Assembly (NCBI GenBank): GCA_963682055.1
Contig: OY821751.1
Coordinates: 14,942,001-15,006,000, forward strand
DNA: 64,000 nt
Direction of reading: 5' to 3'
DNA from: Primula veris
Lineage: Eukaryota > Streptophyta > Magnoliopsida > Ericales > Primulaceae
The notes beneath the pieces were generated by a model that was given only the letters and a program-made list of their open reading frames with translations, ran no database searches and had not been told where the DNA came from. Numbering within the stretch: position 1 is the stretch's first letter; each line of letters starts with the position of its first letter. The translations under genes and the position numbers were made by a program. Positions 33,125 through 45,023 of the stretch are shown here, piece by piece.

Positions 33125-33403
33125 TGTAACGACTCGGCCCTATGGACCGAACCGTCACGCCCGTATCAACAATATTGTCCGCTTTGGCACAACTTCCCAG
33201 GGGGTCACCCATCCTGGTACTACTCCAAGTTAAGCACGCTTTCCGTCCTCGCTGTTGTGCCGCACGGCTTTAAAAGGCCTTGTTGATAGCAAATGGATCT
33301 TTAAGCTCATATACCACACGGGTACTCTCATATCTGTGCGATGTGGGACTGACGCACAACACCGCACCACATAATTTCCTTCCGGGAAATCTGGGTCGTC
33401 ACA
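33125..33403 (-). repeat. 5' LTR of the Cassandra-type TRIM
   Basis: 279 bp, nearly identical to the other LTR but lacking 11 bases of the 5S-like block near 33241 (the AACTGTGAAGT region on the plus strand). The loss cuts into the start of the A-box region. Confidence 0.88.
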
Positions 33404-33457
33404 CAACTGCTAATCGCGCTACATAAAGACGAAGAACTCAAGTTAACCAAGGAGGAG

Positions 33458-33682
33458 TGTTGTAAGTTATTTGTAGTTAGACTTGGGCCCTACTCTTGGG
33501 CTTTACATGGGCTCCAAGTTAGGGTTTATGTTCATGTAAACTCTCTCATATCTCATATATAAAGAGACTGAGTGGTAGTTGTATTGAACACATATGAATG
33601 AATAAACACTCACTTATTATTGTCTCTCATACTTCTCTCTATATCTATACATATCTTTATAACAAAATAATGTCACACAACA
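33458..33682 (+). repeat. 3' LTR (225 bp) of the decayed Copia element
   Basis: Begins TGTTGTAAG, ends CACACAACA, and contains a TATATAAAGAG promoter-like box. Homologous to the minus-strand LTR at 2192-2408. Confidence 0.82.
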
Positions 33683-35439
33683 GAAATAACAATATAGCAG
33701 TGTAGCACGCATGAGTAGGAGAATATTGATAATATTTTTTAACTCAAACTACCATGATTATAGGAAATTGAAAGGGGCGGAATATTGACCATTAATAAAC
33801 TTGATTGACAAGTGAGGGGCGGAATATCCCATTGAAATTTCATTCAGAAACCACGAAAATAACCTTGTTTCTTAATTATATTTACATGTGTGCCTGTGAC
33901 TATATAATATATATGTACTACATATCTATTCATACTTATTTTAGTCATGGTTATTTGCATCTTTCTTAATTAATCCATAGCTAGAGAGGGATCAAAACGT
34001 CGATCTCTAATTGAGCTCAGGTTCCTTCGTAAGTTTATTTATATAGGTAATTTTTCACCAATTGTTATTGACCCATGTGTAATTAAGGTTTAATACCTCA
34101 AAGATATCACTTTTGAACTTTAATTCACACAAGATAACTACAATAAGTTGCATTCCTCTTATATACCACTTTTCTAAAATATAAATAGCCCTAATTTTCT
34201 ATTTTTTCTCACACGTTAAATAAAAAACATAAATCAGTTTCTCTCCCTCTCTCCCCAATAAAGATGATGGAGATCAATTCAACAACGACGATTGCAGTAG
34301 GGGATCATCGTCTCCGGCCACATCTCCGATGATGCCACCTCATCATCGTCTCCGGCAACGTCTTTGACAAAAGCACAGCACGATCGAGATCAAACCAGTA
34401 CTCGTCGCCGATCAGGAGGAAAAGCAGGATGGGTTCGTATCGAATGGATTGGATCACAGGAAAAGACGAGGATCAGACCGCCCTTAGGCTTTAGTCCGAG
34501 ATTGTTGCCTTTATGTCTCCATCTACGTCGAGCTCGCAGTTCATTGTTGCTCTAGCTTTGAAGGTATGTGTCTATCTATCTACGTATGTATGAATAAAAA
34601 ATCCAGTTTTGTTTTATATTTTGTAAATTCATTGTTACATTTACGATTATGGTTTTCTTTTTCCTGATTTATACTTGAATCTAAATAACTAGCAATCTGA
34701 TTTTTTTCAACTTTACTGGGACGGTTTTTGAGTTATTTTTAGAACGGTTTTGGGATGGTTTGAGTGTTTTTGGTTTATTTGAACAAGAGCGGTGGCGGAA
34801 CTCATTTGGGGACTGAAACAGAGCTCGTTTTGGGCTGAAACGGAACTCGTTTTGGATCCAACAGAGATTCCAGTTTGGGGCACTCCAAGTGTTCGAGGGT
34901 TTGCCCGAGAATGTTTAATACTTGAGCTATTTGTTTAACCGCCTTGCGGTGAATTGAGAATTCTAGAGTATTTAAGAAAAAAGACAATTTATTGAATTTT
35001 GGATTATTAGCTAGTTGTGTTTGCTTTTTTGTGGTACTATCCCTAAAACACGTTGTTCACCCGTTTTTTATGTGTGTGGTCATTATGATATTTATGTACC
35101 TATATATTGCGAATTCCCTATAGCGAATTCCCCCTTTAATTAACAAGTCTTCGATATTATATTTGTTTACTTTTTTTTTTTGGTTAATTGCAACTACCAA
35201 ATCCGGACCCAAAACAAACTGAACTAAATAAATTTTCGGATAAATACAACACAAATTGAACCGATTCCAAACAATTTTTTAAGTTTGGTCACTTTAAAAA
35301 TCTTTTGAGAAAATTATACACATAAATAAAAATTTGGGTAAATTAAATATTGGTTTATAAAAACAAAACTATTTCATCATTATTCACTCTATAAAATTTA
35401 ATTAAGAATTGTTCACCCATCTAATTACCTAATAAATAT
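33683..35439. other. Spacer with a possible transcribed leader
   Basis: Mostly AT-rich. About 34250-34560 is more GC-rich, with a short open stretch after CCCCAATAAAGATGATGG and CGTCTCCGGC repeated at about 34310 and 34350. It could be the leader or first exon of a gene, but I recognise no protein. Confidence 0.4.
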
Positions 35440-36890
35440 AAAATAGAAAAAAATAGGGAAAACTCAAAAAATAAAAGGAAAAAAAATCAAAAAAAATTTA
35501 AAATAAATGAAATACCTAAAAAACATTTAAAAAAGTCGTGTACCCGAAAAAAACCTGGAAAAAAAAAAACCAATAATCCAAATCAGAAAAAAAAAAAAAA
35601 AGTCAAAATAAATTGGAAATCGGAAAAAACCCAAAAATGTTAAAAAAAAAAAATTAAAAAAACCCCATAAAAAAAAATACAAAATCACAAAACAATTGAA
35701 AAACGTTCAAAAAAACTCGGAAACCCGAAAAATTGCAAAAAATTAAAAAAATCAAAGAAAAACCCAAAATCATAAAAAAATGAAAAAACATTTAAAAAAG
35801 TCGGGAAACCAAAAAATGGTTAAAAAAAAATATAAAGAAAAATGAAAAAATCAAAAATAACAAAATAATGAAAAAAAGTTCGAAAAAAGTCGAAAAAAGC
35901 AAAAAATATTAAAAACTTTAAAATAACTTGCAATTGTTTTCAAATGACTTAAAAATGACTCAGACTGCTTTTTAAAATGACTTATACTGTTATTAAATTT
36001 ACTGAAAATGATTAACTGCTTTTCAATTGACTTAAATATGACCCAGACTGTTTTTAAAATGACTCGGACTGTTTTTAAAATTAATTAAAATGACTCAAAT
36101 TGTTTTTAAAATGACTCACACTTTTTTTTCAAATGATTTAAAATGACGCACACTGGTTTTGAAATGATTTAAAACGACGCACACTGGTTTTGAAATGATT
36201 TAAAACGACTCAAAGTGTTTTTAAAATTACTCATATTATTTTAACATGACTTAAAATGACTCAAACTGTTTTTCAAAATATTTAAAACAACTCAGGCTGT
36301 TTTTAATATTACTCAGACTGTTTTTAAAATAATTTAAAACAACTCATACTATTTTTAAAATTCCTTAAACACTCAAACTGTTTTTAAAATGATTTAAAAC
36401 GACTTAGACTGTTTTTATAATTACTCAAACTATTTTTAAAATAACTTAAAATGACTCAAACTATTTTTAAATGATTTCAAACAACTCAAACTATTTTTAA
36501 AATGACTTAAAACAACTCAGACTATTTTTAAAATTACTTAAAATGACTCGGAATGCTTTTAAAATTACTTAAAAGGAATCAGACTATTTTTAAAATGAAT
36601 TAAAATGAATCGGACTATTTTTAAAATTATTCTAACTTTTTTTAAATGACTCAAACTATTTTTAAAATGAATTAATATGACTCATACTGTTTTGTTTTTG
36701 CGTTTTTGGATTTTTGTTGATTTTAGATTTTTTGGGATCTTTTTGATTTTTTCAGACTATTAAAATTTTATTCATGGTTTTTTGACGTTTTTCCTTTTTA
36801 AAGTTTTTTTGGATTTTTTATTTTTATTTTTATTTTTTTATTTTTTTTGATTTTTCAATTTTGATTTTTTGGTTTTTTTTCTCTAGTGGA
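35440..36890. repeat. Low-complexity block: A-rich, degenerate minisatellite, T-rich
   Basis: 35440-35925 is A-rich with phrases such as AAAACATTTAAAAAAGTCG. 35930-36690 is a degenerate tandem repeat built on TGACTCAGACTGTTTTTAAA in units of roughly 20-37 bp. 36690-36890 is T-rich with TTTTTGGATTTTTTGATTTT phrases complementary in style to the left block. No coding capacity. Confidence 0.8.
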
Positions 36891-37792
36891 TAGCTATATT
36901 CAAAGAGAATCTAATTTGATAGAAATGGATTCTAGAGAGAGAAATTCTCTGGTGATGATTTAATGTAGAAAGAAGTTTTTATTTTTTTTGTTAACAAGGT
37001 TCTAAAAACACATGTTCGCTGTTTATGTAGCCTGTATTGTCTTTATTCGTTATCTAAAAGATGTTTCATTTGACTTAAGTGACAGTTTTATCTATAAAGA
37101 TGAAAATTGTTGTTGCTGAAAAGGCAGAAGACAAAGACGAAGCCGATGATCAGCAAGTTGCTCATTTTTGTTAAGCGAATAAGTGAATTACAAGATAAAA
37201 CGGTACTTTCTCTTTCCTTAAATGAATTAGTTAATAATGCTAATAGGGCAGTTTTTAATCTTCAAATAAATTTCTTGTTCTTTTCACACCTGGGTTTTGA
37301 GGATTTAAATTCTCTAGACTATAGAGTGCAATCTAACGATAAAATTAATACAATCCAATAGTACTCTCTTCTTTTTCCTTAACATGTTCTAGTTATAATG
37401 GGAATGAGAATGCTTTCCGATTTGATTTGATTAGGTGATCTTTAATTTTCTTCTTTTCTGACAAGGCAAACCCAGGTTAAATTAATTGCATATGCTTGAT
37501 ATGGAGAATTAGTCAAGAGCCCTGTGTGCATCTAATGACTGAATATGAATAATCTAAGCAGTATATGTTTTTAGATTGGTTATTGTCATTATATGTTTCA
37601 AGCTTCCCAAAATATATGTTATGCACCTAGGGTTCGCTCTTATATCTATTGCTAACTACTATAATATGTCACCATGCATGTAGTGCTGATATATATGCTA
37701 ATTCCTCGTTTGATCCATGCATTTTTTTTTTATATAGATTCCGAAGTTCTCTTTTTCTTTTTCTCTTGCTGTGATGCCAGTGTTTCCATTGA
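36891..37792. other. Spacer with one copy of a dispersed local repeat
   Basis: About 37030-37205 resembles parts of 46620-46700 and 47780-47855 (shared AAAAGATGTTT, AAGCGAATAAGTGAATTAC-type blocks). No gene recognised. Confidence 0.45.
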
Positions 37793-37869
37793 CGTCTCTG
37801 CATGGTGTGGTACAGATTCAGGCCGACGGACGAGGAGCTGATCAATCACTACCTCCTCTCAAAGCTCAA
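37793..37869 (+). pseudogene. NAC-domain exon fragment (subdomain A)
   Basis: The translation includes WYRFRPTDEELINHYLLSKL, closely matching the first conserved block of the NAM/NAC DNA-binding domain of plant transcription factors. An in-frame stop lies just upstream (37790-37792) and no confident initiator is seen, so the start of the exon is lost. GTGAGA at 37870 could be the donor of intron 1. A Copia element begins 200 bases later, and the next NAC block appears only at about 43445. Confidence 0.72.
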
Positions 37870-38068
37870 GTGAGATTGGAAAACTGGCATTTGGATTAGA
37901 TGATCGATTAATGTAGCTCAAATTGCTTTTTGCTAAAGTAGGTATGAAAATTGAAGTATAACTATTAGTTTTGCATAAGTGAGTTTTATGAGTTTGTGTA
38001 TGAAGTTTCCTGTGTCGGATAGAGTATCCTGGTAACCAGTGTTTGCTTCTTTCCATTAGTCAAGTTTG

Positions 38069-38382
38069 TGTTGAAAAAAATAACTTGTATGACATTAATT
38101 TTGTGCTATTATTATTATTTAGCATTTACATTTTATAAGTTTTTAGAGATTATGCATTTAACATTTATATTTTATAAGTTTTTAGAGATCATGGGTTCAT
38201 GGGATTAAAACTATGTAACCTTTCATTTTCTACATTCATGTTGAGTTTAGTATAAATAAGTGATGTTTTTACCTTTGTAAGACATACCAAAATAATAAAA
38301 AGTCATTTCCACTTTCTTGTGGTTTTTCTAGCATTTTGTTACTAGTTTTCCAATCTCCTTTGATATTCTTTCAAATCCAACA
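38069..38382 (+). repeat. 5' LTR (314 bp)
   Basis: Begins TGTTGAAAAAAATAACTTG and ends ATCCAACA. Matches 42431-42655 with scattered differences. A duplicated phrase ATTTTATAAGTTTTTAGAGA occurs twice inside. Confidence 0.85.
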
Positions 38383-38383
38383 G

Positions 38384-38398
38384 TGGTACCAGAGCCAA
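38384..38398 (+). promoter_or_regulatory. Primer binding site
   Basis: TGGTACCAGAGCCAA directly after the LTR, differing by one base from the common initiator-Met complement. Confidence 0.85.
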
Positions 38399-38408
38399 CG
38401 GTCCCAAA

Positions 38409-41400
38409 ATGGCCGGTGGAATGACCCCTTTTATCCCCATGCTTAAGAAAGATTTCTACGATAATTGGAGCAAAAGAATAAAAGTGTTTCTCGGTTTCCG
38501 AAATGTGTGAGAAATCGTAGAGACCGGGTATAATGAACCCGAAGAAGACGCTGACGTAACTCAGGCTCAAATGGATGACTTAAAGAAGAAGGATCGAAAG
38601 ACTTTTAACATCATCCATCAAGCTTTGAATGAAACTATGTTCGAGAAGGTGGCGTGTGCAACCACGAGCAAAGAAGCTTGGGATATTTTGGAGAATTCGT
38701 TCAAAGGAGTTGACAAGCTTTGGATGAAACTATGTTCGAAAAGGTGGCATGGTGATTTTGAGGCTTTATGTATGAAAGTCTCCAAATCGGTTGACGACTA
38801 TTTTTCACGAGTTCAAAAGGTCGTCAATCAAATGAAAAGATGCGGAGAAAAATTGGACGACACCCGTGTTGTCGAAAAAATTCTACACTGTTTAGATTCC
38901 AAATGGGATTATATTGTTGTGGCTATCGAGGAATCTTAAGACTTAGAATCTATGACAGTGGATCAAGTCTTGGGCTCGCTCCAAGCTCATGAAGTTTTAC
39001 TCAACAAAAGAGTTGTGAAAGAAGAGCCGCTCGAGCAAGCTCTTCAAACGAAATTTAGCATGAACGAGAAAAGTTTTGGGAACTCGAAAAGCCAATGAGA
39101 AAGGAATCGAGATCAAAATTATGGCCGTGATGGTTACAACTCTTTCAAAAAAGAAGAGAGGAGACAAAACTCTTATCTGACAAGAGGCCGTGGAAGAGGA
39201 GTAAATTATAATGGAAAACCGATGTATAATAAGTCCCAAATCAAATGTTATAATTGTCAAAAATTTAGGCATTACGCTTCCGAGTGTAAATTGAGTAATA
39301 ATAAATTTGAGGAAAGGGCTAATTTTGTTAGAGAAAATTAAGAACGTTCTACACTTTTATTTGCGCATAATGAAAATAAAAACGGAGAAAATATTACGTG
39401 GTATTTAGATATGGGGGCTAGCAACTATATGTGTGGTAATAAAAATATGTTTACCGAAATTGATGAAACGGAAAATGGAGATTTATTTTGGTGATAAATC
39501 TAAAATTCCGGTGAAAGGGAAGGGAAAAGTTTTATTCCAATTAAAAAATGAAGAAAATAATTTTATGTGCCAAATATGAAGTCTAATATTTTGAGTTTAG
39601 GACAACTTTTGGAAAATGGCTATGATATTCATTCGAAAAATTATAATATTTTATTAAGTGATAAAAATGGGAATTTAGTTGCAAAAGTCCCGATGTCGAA
39701 AAATATAATGTTTTCTTTGGATATTCAAAATGGTGGGGCTAAATATTTGAAAGCGTGTTTTAAAAAAAAAATCGTGGGTTGGGCATTTGAGATTTGGGCA
39801 CCTTAATTTTGGTGGTTTGAAATTGTTGAGTAGTAAAAATATGGTGAAATGTTTACCTCATATTGATCATGTTGATGAACTTTGGGAGGCATGCTTGTTT
39901 GGAAAACAACCGAAGAAAAGTTTTCGGAAACAAGCGACTACAAGAGCAAAAAATCGTTGAAACTTGTTCATACAGATATTTGTGGTCCTATTAAACCAAG
40001 TTCTCTTGGAAAAAGCAATTATTTTTCTCTTTTTATTGATGATTTTAGTCAAAAGATTTGGATTTATTTTTTGAAATAAAAACCCGATGTTTTTGATGCT
40101 TTCAAAAAATTTAAATCTCGTGTTGAAAATGAAAGTGGTCACAAAATAAATTCTATGAGATTGGATCGAGGGGGTGGATTTCTCTCAAATTATTTTGAAA
40201 ATTATTGCGAAGAAAATGGAATTTTTCGTTCTTTGATGGTTCCTTATACCCCCACAACAAAATGGGGTTGTTGAAAGAAAAAACCGATCTCTTTTAAATA
40301 TGGCTCGTAGAATGCTTAAAAGTAAAAATGTTCCAAAAGAGTTTTGGGCTGAGGCCATGGATAGTGCGGTTTATTTATCGAACCGTTCTCCATCCCGAAG
40401 TGTTTGGGGTAAAACTCCCGAGGAAGCATGGAGCGAAAGAAAACCGGTTATTTCTCACTTACGAGTTTTTGGGAGTATTGCGTATGCTCATGTTCCGGAT
40501 CAAAAAAGGTCCAAATTAGACGACAAAAGCGAAAAGTTTCTATTTATCGGTTACGACTCGAGGGCGAAAAGCTATAAATTATATAATCCGGAAAATGGAA
40601 ATTTGTTATTAGTCGAGATGTTGAGTTTAATGAAGAGGGAACATGGGATTGGAACAAAAAGGAAGACGACTATGATTTTTTCCCTTATTATGGCGATGAA
40701 GAAGAAGAGCAAATCGAAATGGAAGAAGAGCTCGCTACTCCACCTCGATCACCACAATCACAAGTCCAACCACAATCCGCAATTGACGAAAGTTCTAGCG
40801 AAAGAACGCCACGTTTCCGCACTATGCAAGAGTTATATGAGGTAACGGAAAATGTTGATAATGTTTCTCTATTTTGTCTTTTTGCGGGTTGTGAACCGAT
40901 AGGTTATGGAAATTCGATGGAAAAAAAAATTGGAGAAAGGGTATGGATGAGAAAATGGACTCGATAATAAAAAATGATACGTGGGAGTTGATGGATTTAC
41001 CGAAAGGGAACAAAACTATTGGTGCTAAATGGGTTTGTAAAGATAAAAAAAATGCAAAAGGAGAAATCGAAAATATAAAGGAAAGTTGGTCGCAAAAGGA
41101 TACAAGCAAAGGGCTGGCATAGATTTTGATGAGTTATTTGCTCCCGTAGCTCGTCTAGAAACTATTAGATTTTTAATTTCTTTGGCTGCCCAAAATAATT
41201 GAAAAATAAACCAAATGGATGTAAAATCGGCGTTTTTAAATGGAAATTTAGAAGAAGAACATTATTTACAACAACCACCGGGTTATGAGATTATGGGATT
41301 TGAAAATAAAGTTTTAAAATTGAAAAAAACGCTTTACGGTTTGAAACAAGCCCCGAGAGCTTAGAATACTAAAATTGATAAATATTTCCAAAAAAATAAT

Positions 41401-42423
41401 TTTATAAGGTGTCCTCAAGAGTATTCTCTTTATGTGAAAATGGATAAAAATGGTGATGTGTTGATTGTTTGCCTATATGTTGATGATTTGATTTTTACGG
41501 GAAATAATTCGAATTTATTTGCGGATTTTAAAAGTGTAATGAGTCATGAATTTGAAATGATGGATATTGGTCTTATGTCGTATTATCTTGGAATTGAGGT
41601 GAAACAAAATAAAAATGGAATTTTTATTTCGCAAGAAGGGTATGCAAAAAACATCCTTAAAAAGTTTAAAATGGATGAGTGTAAGCCGATAAATACCCCG
41701 GTAGATTGTGCTACAAAATTATCGAAATATTTTGAGGATGAAAGTGTGGATCCGACGTTTTTTTAAGAGTTTTGTTGGAAGCTTACGATATTTAACTATT
41801 ACTCGACCGGATATTTTATATGGAGTTGGTCTTATTAGCCGTTATATGGAATCTCCAACTTTGTCACATTCGAAGGCCGCGAAACGAATCTTCCGTTATA
41901 TAAAAGGTACGGTTGATTTTGTATTAAATTACTCATTTTCTAATAATTTTGAGTTGATTAGCTATAGTGATAGCGATTGGGGAGGCGATATTGATGATCG
42001 TAAAAGTACAAGTGGCTTTATTTTTTATATGGGAGATCGGCTTTTACTTGGAGTTTAAAAAAACAAGCAATTGTGACACTATCTACATGCGAAGTCAAAT
42101 ATGTTGCCACTAATTCTTGTATTTGTCATGCGATTTGGTTACGAAATTTGTTGAAATAATTGGGGATGCCACAAAATGAAGTTACGAAAGTGTTTGTTGA
42201 TAATAAGTCCGTGATTGCCCTTGCAAAAAATCCGGTGTTTGATGATCGAATTAAGCATATCGACACGCGTTATCATTTTATTCACGAGTGTATTGAAAAT
42301 AAGGATGTTGAAGTAAAGTACGCGAAGTCACAAGATCAAATGACGGATATTTTTACGAAGGCTCTCAAGTACGAAGATTTTCGAAGATTGAGGATTATGC
42401 TCGGAGTTACCAAACAAGATTAA
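38409..42423 (+). pseudogene. Degenerate gag-pol of a Copia element
   Basis: Starts with ATG at 38409 (MAGGMTPFIPMLKKDFYDNW), with an in-frame stop about 34 codons later. Then come gag core (38571-38937), zinc knuckle CYNCQKFRHYASEC (about 39246), protease-like WYLDMGASNYMCG (about 39402), integrase pieces VHTDICGPIKPSSLGKSNYF and MARRMLKSKNVPKEFWAEA, reverse transcriptase with YVDDL (about 41479), RNase [19 protein letters not shown] and VFVDNKSVIALAKNP, ending TAA at 42421. At least seven stops or frameshifts break it (for example after 38937, at 39343, 40077 and 41764). The protease DTG has become DMG. Not functional. Confidence 0.88.
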
Positions 42424-42430
42424 GAGAGAG

Positions 42431-42655
42431 TGTTGAAAAAAAGTAACTTGTATGCTATTAATTTTGTGGTATTATTATTATTTAGCATTTACATTTTATA
42501 AGTTTTTAGAGATCCTGCATTTAACATTTATATTTTATAAGTTTTTTTTAGAGATTATGAGTTCATGAGATTAAAACTATATAACATTTCATTTACTGCA
42601 TGATGAATTTAGTATAAACAAGTCACCTCCAAAATAATAAAAAGTCATTTACTAT
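42431..42655 (+). repeat. 3' LTR, right end uncertain
   Basis: Starts TGTTGAAAAAAAGTAACTTG seven bases after the pol stop and matches the 5' LTR to the AAAATAATAAAAAGTCATTT block. Beyond that the two diverge. Confidence 0.75.
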
Positions 42656-43444
42656 TGCAATGGTTTGATTCCATGTGTTTGAAAATACCAAACAACTACT
42701 TCTTATCAAGTGTTATTTTGAAAAAAAAAGAAATAGATCTTTCTTTAGATCGGTATTTGTTGATGTTATAATATATAACTTTCTCGTCTCTTTGATATTA
42801 TTCGTAAAATGAGAGCGAAGCAAATTGGCATTGCTTCTACTAGATATACGTGGCAAAATCTACTTTGTATTGTACGTATGTATGTATCGTATTGTCTGTA
42901 TAGGGTTTGATCTCTCTCTGTGCGTGTGTGTATTTATTGTCGTTTCATATGTACTGTCACAATATCCTGCTTTCTGTTTTCTGGTTTGGATTCATTTTAA
43001 GAAGAAATTGATTAAAGGGGGCGTTTAGTATCGTTTTTTTTTTAAAAAAAGGTGCTTTTCAAAAGAAATGAGAAAAAAATTGCTCATAATAAGATGAAGT
43101 GCATTTTTGACACCACCTTAGCATTTTACTTATAAGTGACTTATAACTTATTTTTGTAGAAAAGTTATTTTTCATATATTTTAAATTATAATTGGTGTCT
43201 TGTAAATGAAGAGACGATCTAGTTGGAAAATTTTAACTTTTGTTAATTTTTAAGTAAAATAACTATCAAACTTCAAATTCTAGCTTCTCTCTTTTTGAAA
43301 TTTTTGATCTTTTTGACCCAAAAGCTCACTTTTTAAAAGATAAAATCTAGCATTCCAAGAACCCAGTCATTTTTAATAAAAAAACTAACAAAGTGAGAAT
43401 ACGTCGGTTTTTTTATGGTTTAGCAGCAAAAAAACTAACAAAGT
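42656..43444. other. Spacer, probably remnant intron of the NAC-like gene
   Basis: AT-rich. A phrase AAAACTAACAAAGTGA is repeated at about 43380 and 43432. No coding region. Confidence 0.4.
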
Positions 43445-43484
43445 GAAATTGGTGTCTGCAAATGGGATCCCTGGGATTTAGCAG
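43445..43484 (+). pseudogene. NAC-domain exon fragment (subdomain B)
   Basis: Encodes EIGVCKWDPWDLA, matching the second conserved NAC block (E/I-D-V-C-K-W-E-P-W-D-L). It lies in the same orientation as the fragment at 37793. I could not find later NAC blocks downstream, so the gene appears broken or its later exons lie outside what I recognise. Confidence 0.68.
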
Positions 43485-44912
43485 GGGGTTTTTTGTTGCT
43501 AAATGCTGTTTTTCTTTTCCGTAGTTTATTATGTTTTGCACTTAATCAAGACTGTTCTCTTTCTGTGAATTGTTTCGTTTCGATTTTGGGTTTGCGTTTA
43601 TTAAGTTGGCCTCCTTAGTAGGAAATCTTTTGGTCTGACAGATTTTAATTAAAGAGGTTGGCTTTGTGTGGGTCTGTGTTAACAATATGCGGAAATTTAA
43701 GATTAGTGTGGTCTAATACGCCCAGGTCTTGTCCACGGATGGGATGGTCCATGAGAAAGTTTATTTCCTAATTTTTACGACTGATGTAATTCTAATTAGA
43801 ACATAGAAATTGTAAACACTAATGGTATATCTTTATTATACAGACGGGTACCAATAATTATTATCTTGATCAATAACTGTCGCCCATTTCATTCATTAAT
43901 AAGTATTTCTTCCCTAATCGGTGTCGGCATTTTCAATTTGATTCTGTATTCTGCATTGTTGAAATCCCTTATATTTATATTCTTAAAACTGATACATCAT
44001 TTTTTTAATGTTTGTGTTGCATTACTCGTTATATAGTTACTTGGAACAGAAATAACCTAGCAAATGGATGTGCTAGATATTGAGAAATGCTGCTATGTAA
44101 CTGTAAGTAGATTGTAGCTTCTATGCTTAAAATTCTATTGAAGACAAATCTGTGGTAGAACTTATGGAATTGGAAAAATAGAAAAACTGATCTTGTGTAG
44201 ATTTTATCATAAATGGGAGGCAGTTCACTTGATAATATCGTCATATAGATTTAGTCCTTTAGTGGATAATCTGGTTGTGCTTATTCGTTTGGTTACTTTG
44301 GTATGAAACTATGAATATTTTGGTATAATTTTCCGTTAACTTCCAATAATCAGTTGCCTTCTTTTAGTTTCCTCAGTAATTTACATATACTCTTTATATA
44401 TGATATTCACTTTATTCCTGTTTACTCTCTTTCTCATTGCTTAACCTGAGCTTATTGTTATGGGATTGAAGGATGCTTTGCAATTGATTTGATTACTTGT
44501 TCATTAATTGATTTGGTTACTTAAAATCAGTTGCCTGTTAACCCAGTCTGAACTCCTTAGTTTATCAATTACATATGCGTGAAATAGAGGGTTTTTCCTG
44601 AACTATGCCTAGGTTAAGTGACCAATCAATATACCTTTTTTTTCTGGGGAAAGATCTCTAGCTTTTTCAGGCTGGAAAAAAACATAGCTTTAGAGATGAT
44701 AAGCCACATATCCTATAATCTTTTAAGATAAATAAAATGAGCGTAAAAATTAAAAGCTGCGACCGAATAAGCAGAGTTATTGCTTTGGACTACACACCCT
44801 CTTTTCCTTATGCATTAGCCTCATTTAAGTTCAGACTGTTTTGGATAACTACGGACCATTCTACTTCTACTTACAATTGCAGATATTTATCATAAATCGT
44901 AGACATAGACAG
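43485..44912. other. Spacer without recognised genes
   Basis: AT-rich; no protein similarity, tRNA or clear repeat boundary seen. Confidence 0.4.
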
Positions 44913-45023
44913 ATGGCGACAATGATCACGAATCTGCCTATAGACTTGTTCATAACTGTCATGTCTTTGCTAGGAAAGACTTGCAACGGAGCAGCAAGTT
45001 TTGCAAAAGCCATGTCCGTTTAA
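44913..45023 (+). pseudogene. F-box-like N-terminal fragment
   Basis: ATG at 44913 opens 36 codons, MATMITNLPIDLFITVMSLL..., resembling the start of plant F-box proteins (L-P-x-D-L-x-x-x-V-x-S). It ends in TAA after AMSV, where related proteins would continue. F-box proteins select substrates for SCF ubiquitin ligases. No continuation is visible nearby, so it is likely a relic or a mis-spliced exon. Confidence 0.45.

Larger units (their letters stand above)
32725..33403 (-). mobile_element. Cassandra-type TRIM with 5S rRNA-like LTRs (679 bp)
   Basis: Two direct repeats (32725-33014, 290 bp; 33125-33403, 279 bp) start TGTAACGACTCGG and end GGTCGTCACA on the plus strand. They flank about 110 bases without coding capacity. 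The primer binding site is on the minus strand, so the element is minus-oriented: TGGTATCAGAGCC at 33110-33122, complementary to initiator-Met tRNA. Each LTR contains a 5S rRNA-like block, the hallmark of Cassandra terminal-repeat retrotransposons in miniature. CAACT target duplications flank it. Confidence 0.92.
28003..33682 (+). mobile_element. Decayed Copia retrotransposon, 5'-truncated, with 3' LTR
   Basis: The 3' end is defined by a 225-bp LTR (33458-33682) preceded by a purine-rich AACCAAGGAGGAG. Integrase, reverse transcriptase and RNase H remnants follow in Copia order (about 29.3-29.9, 30.6-31.0 and 31.3-31.6 kb). The left part (28005-28270) matches the minus-strand fragment at 1-300. 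No 5' LTR is seen near 28 kb, so the element is truncated there. A Cassandra-type TRIM is inserted at 32725-33403. Confidence 0.8.
38069..42655 (+). mobile_element. Degenerate Copia element inserted between NAC exon fragments
   Basis: 5' LTR 38069-38382, primer site TGGTACCAGAGCC one base later, gag to RNase H remnants 38409-42423, 3' LTR from 42431. It belongs to a different Copia lineage from the 16.9-kb element. Its right end is uncertain because the 3' LTR stops matching the 5' LTR at about 42655. No target duplication could be confirmed. Confidence 0.85.

Noticed and set aside
32789..33260. 5S rRNA genes
   Set aside because: Only an internal part of 5S is present, within paired LTRs with TG...CA ends and a primer site. 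It is a Cassandra-type element, not rDNA.
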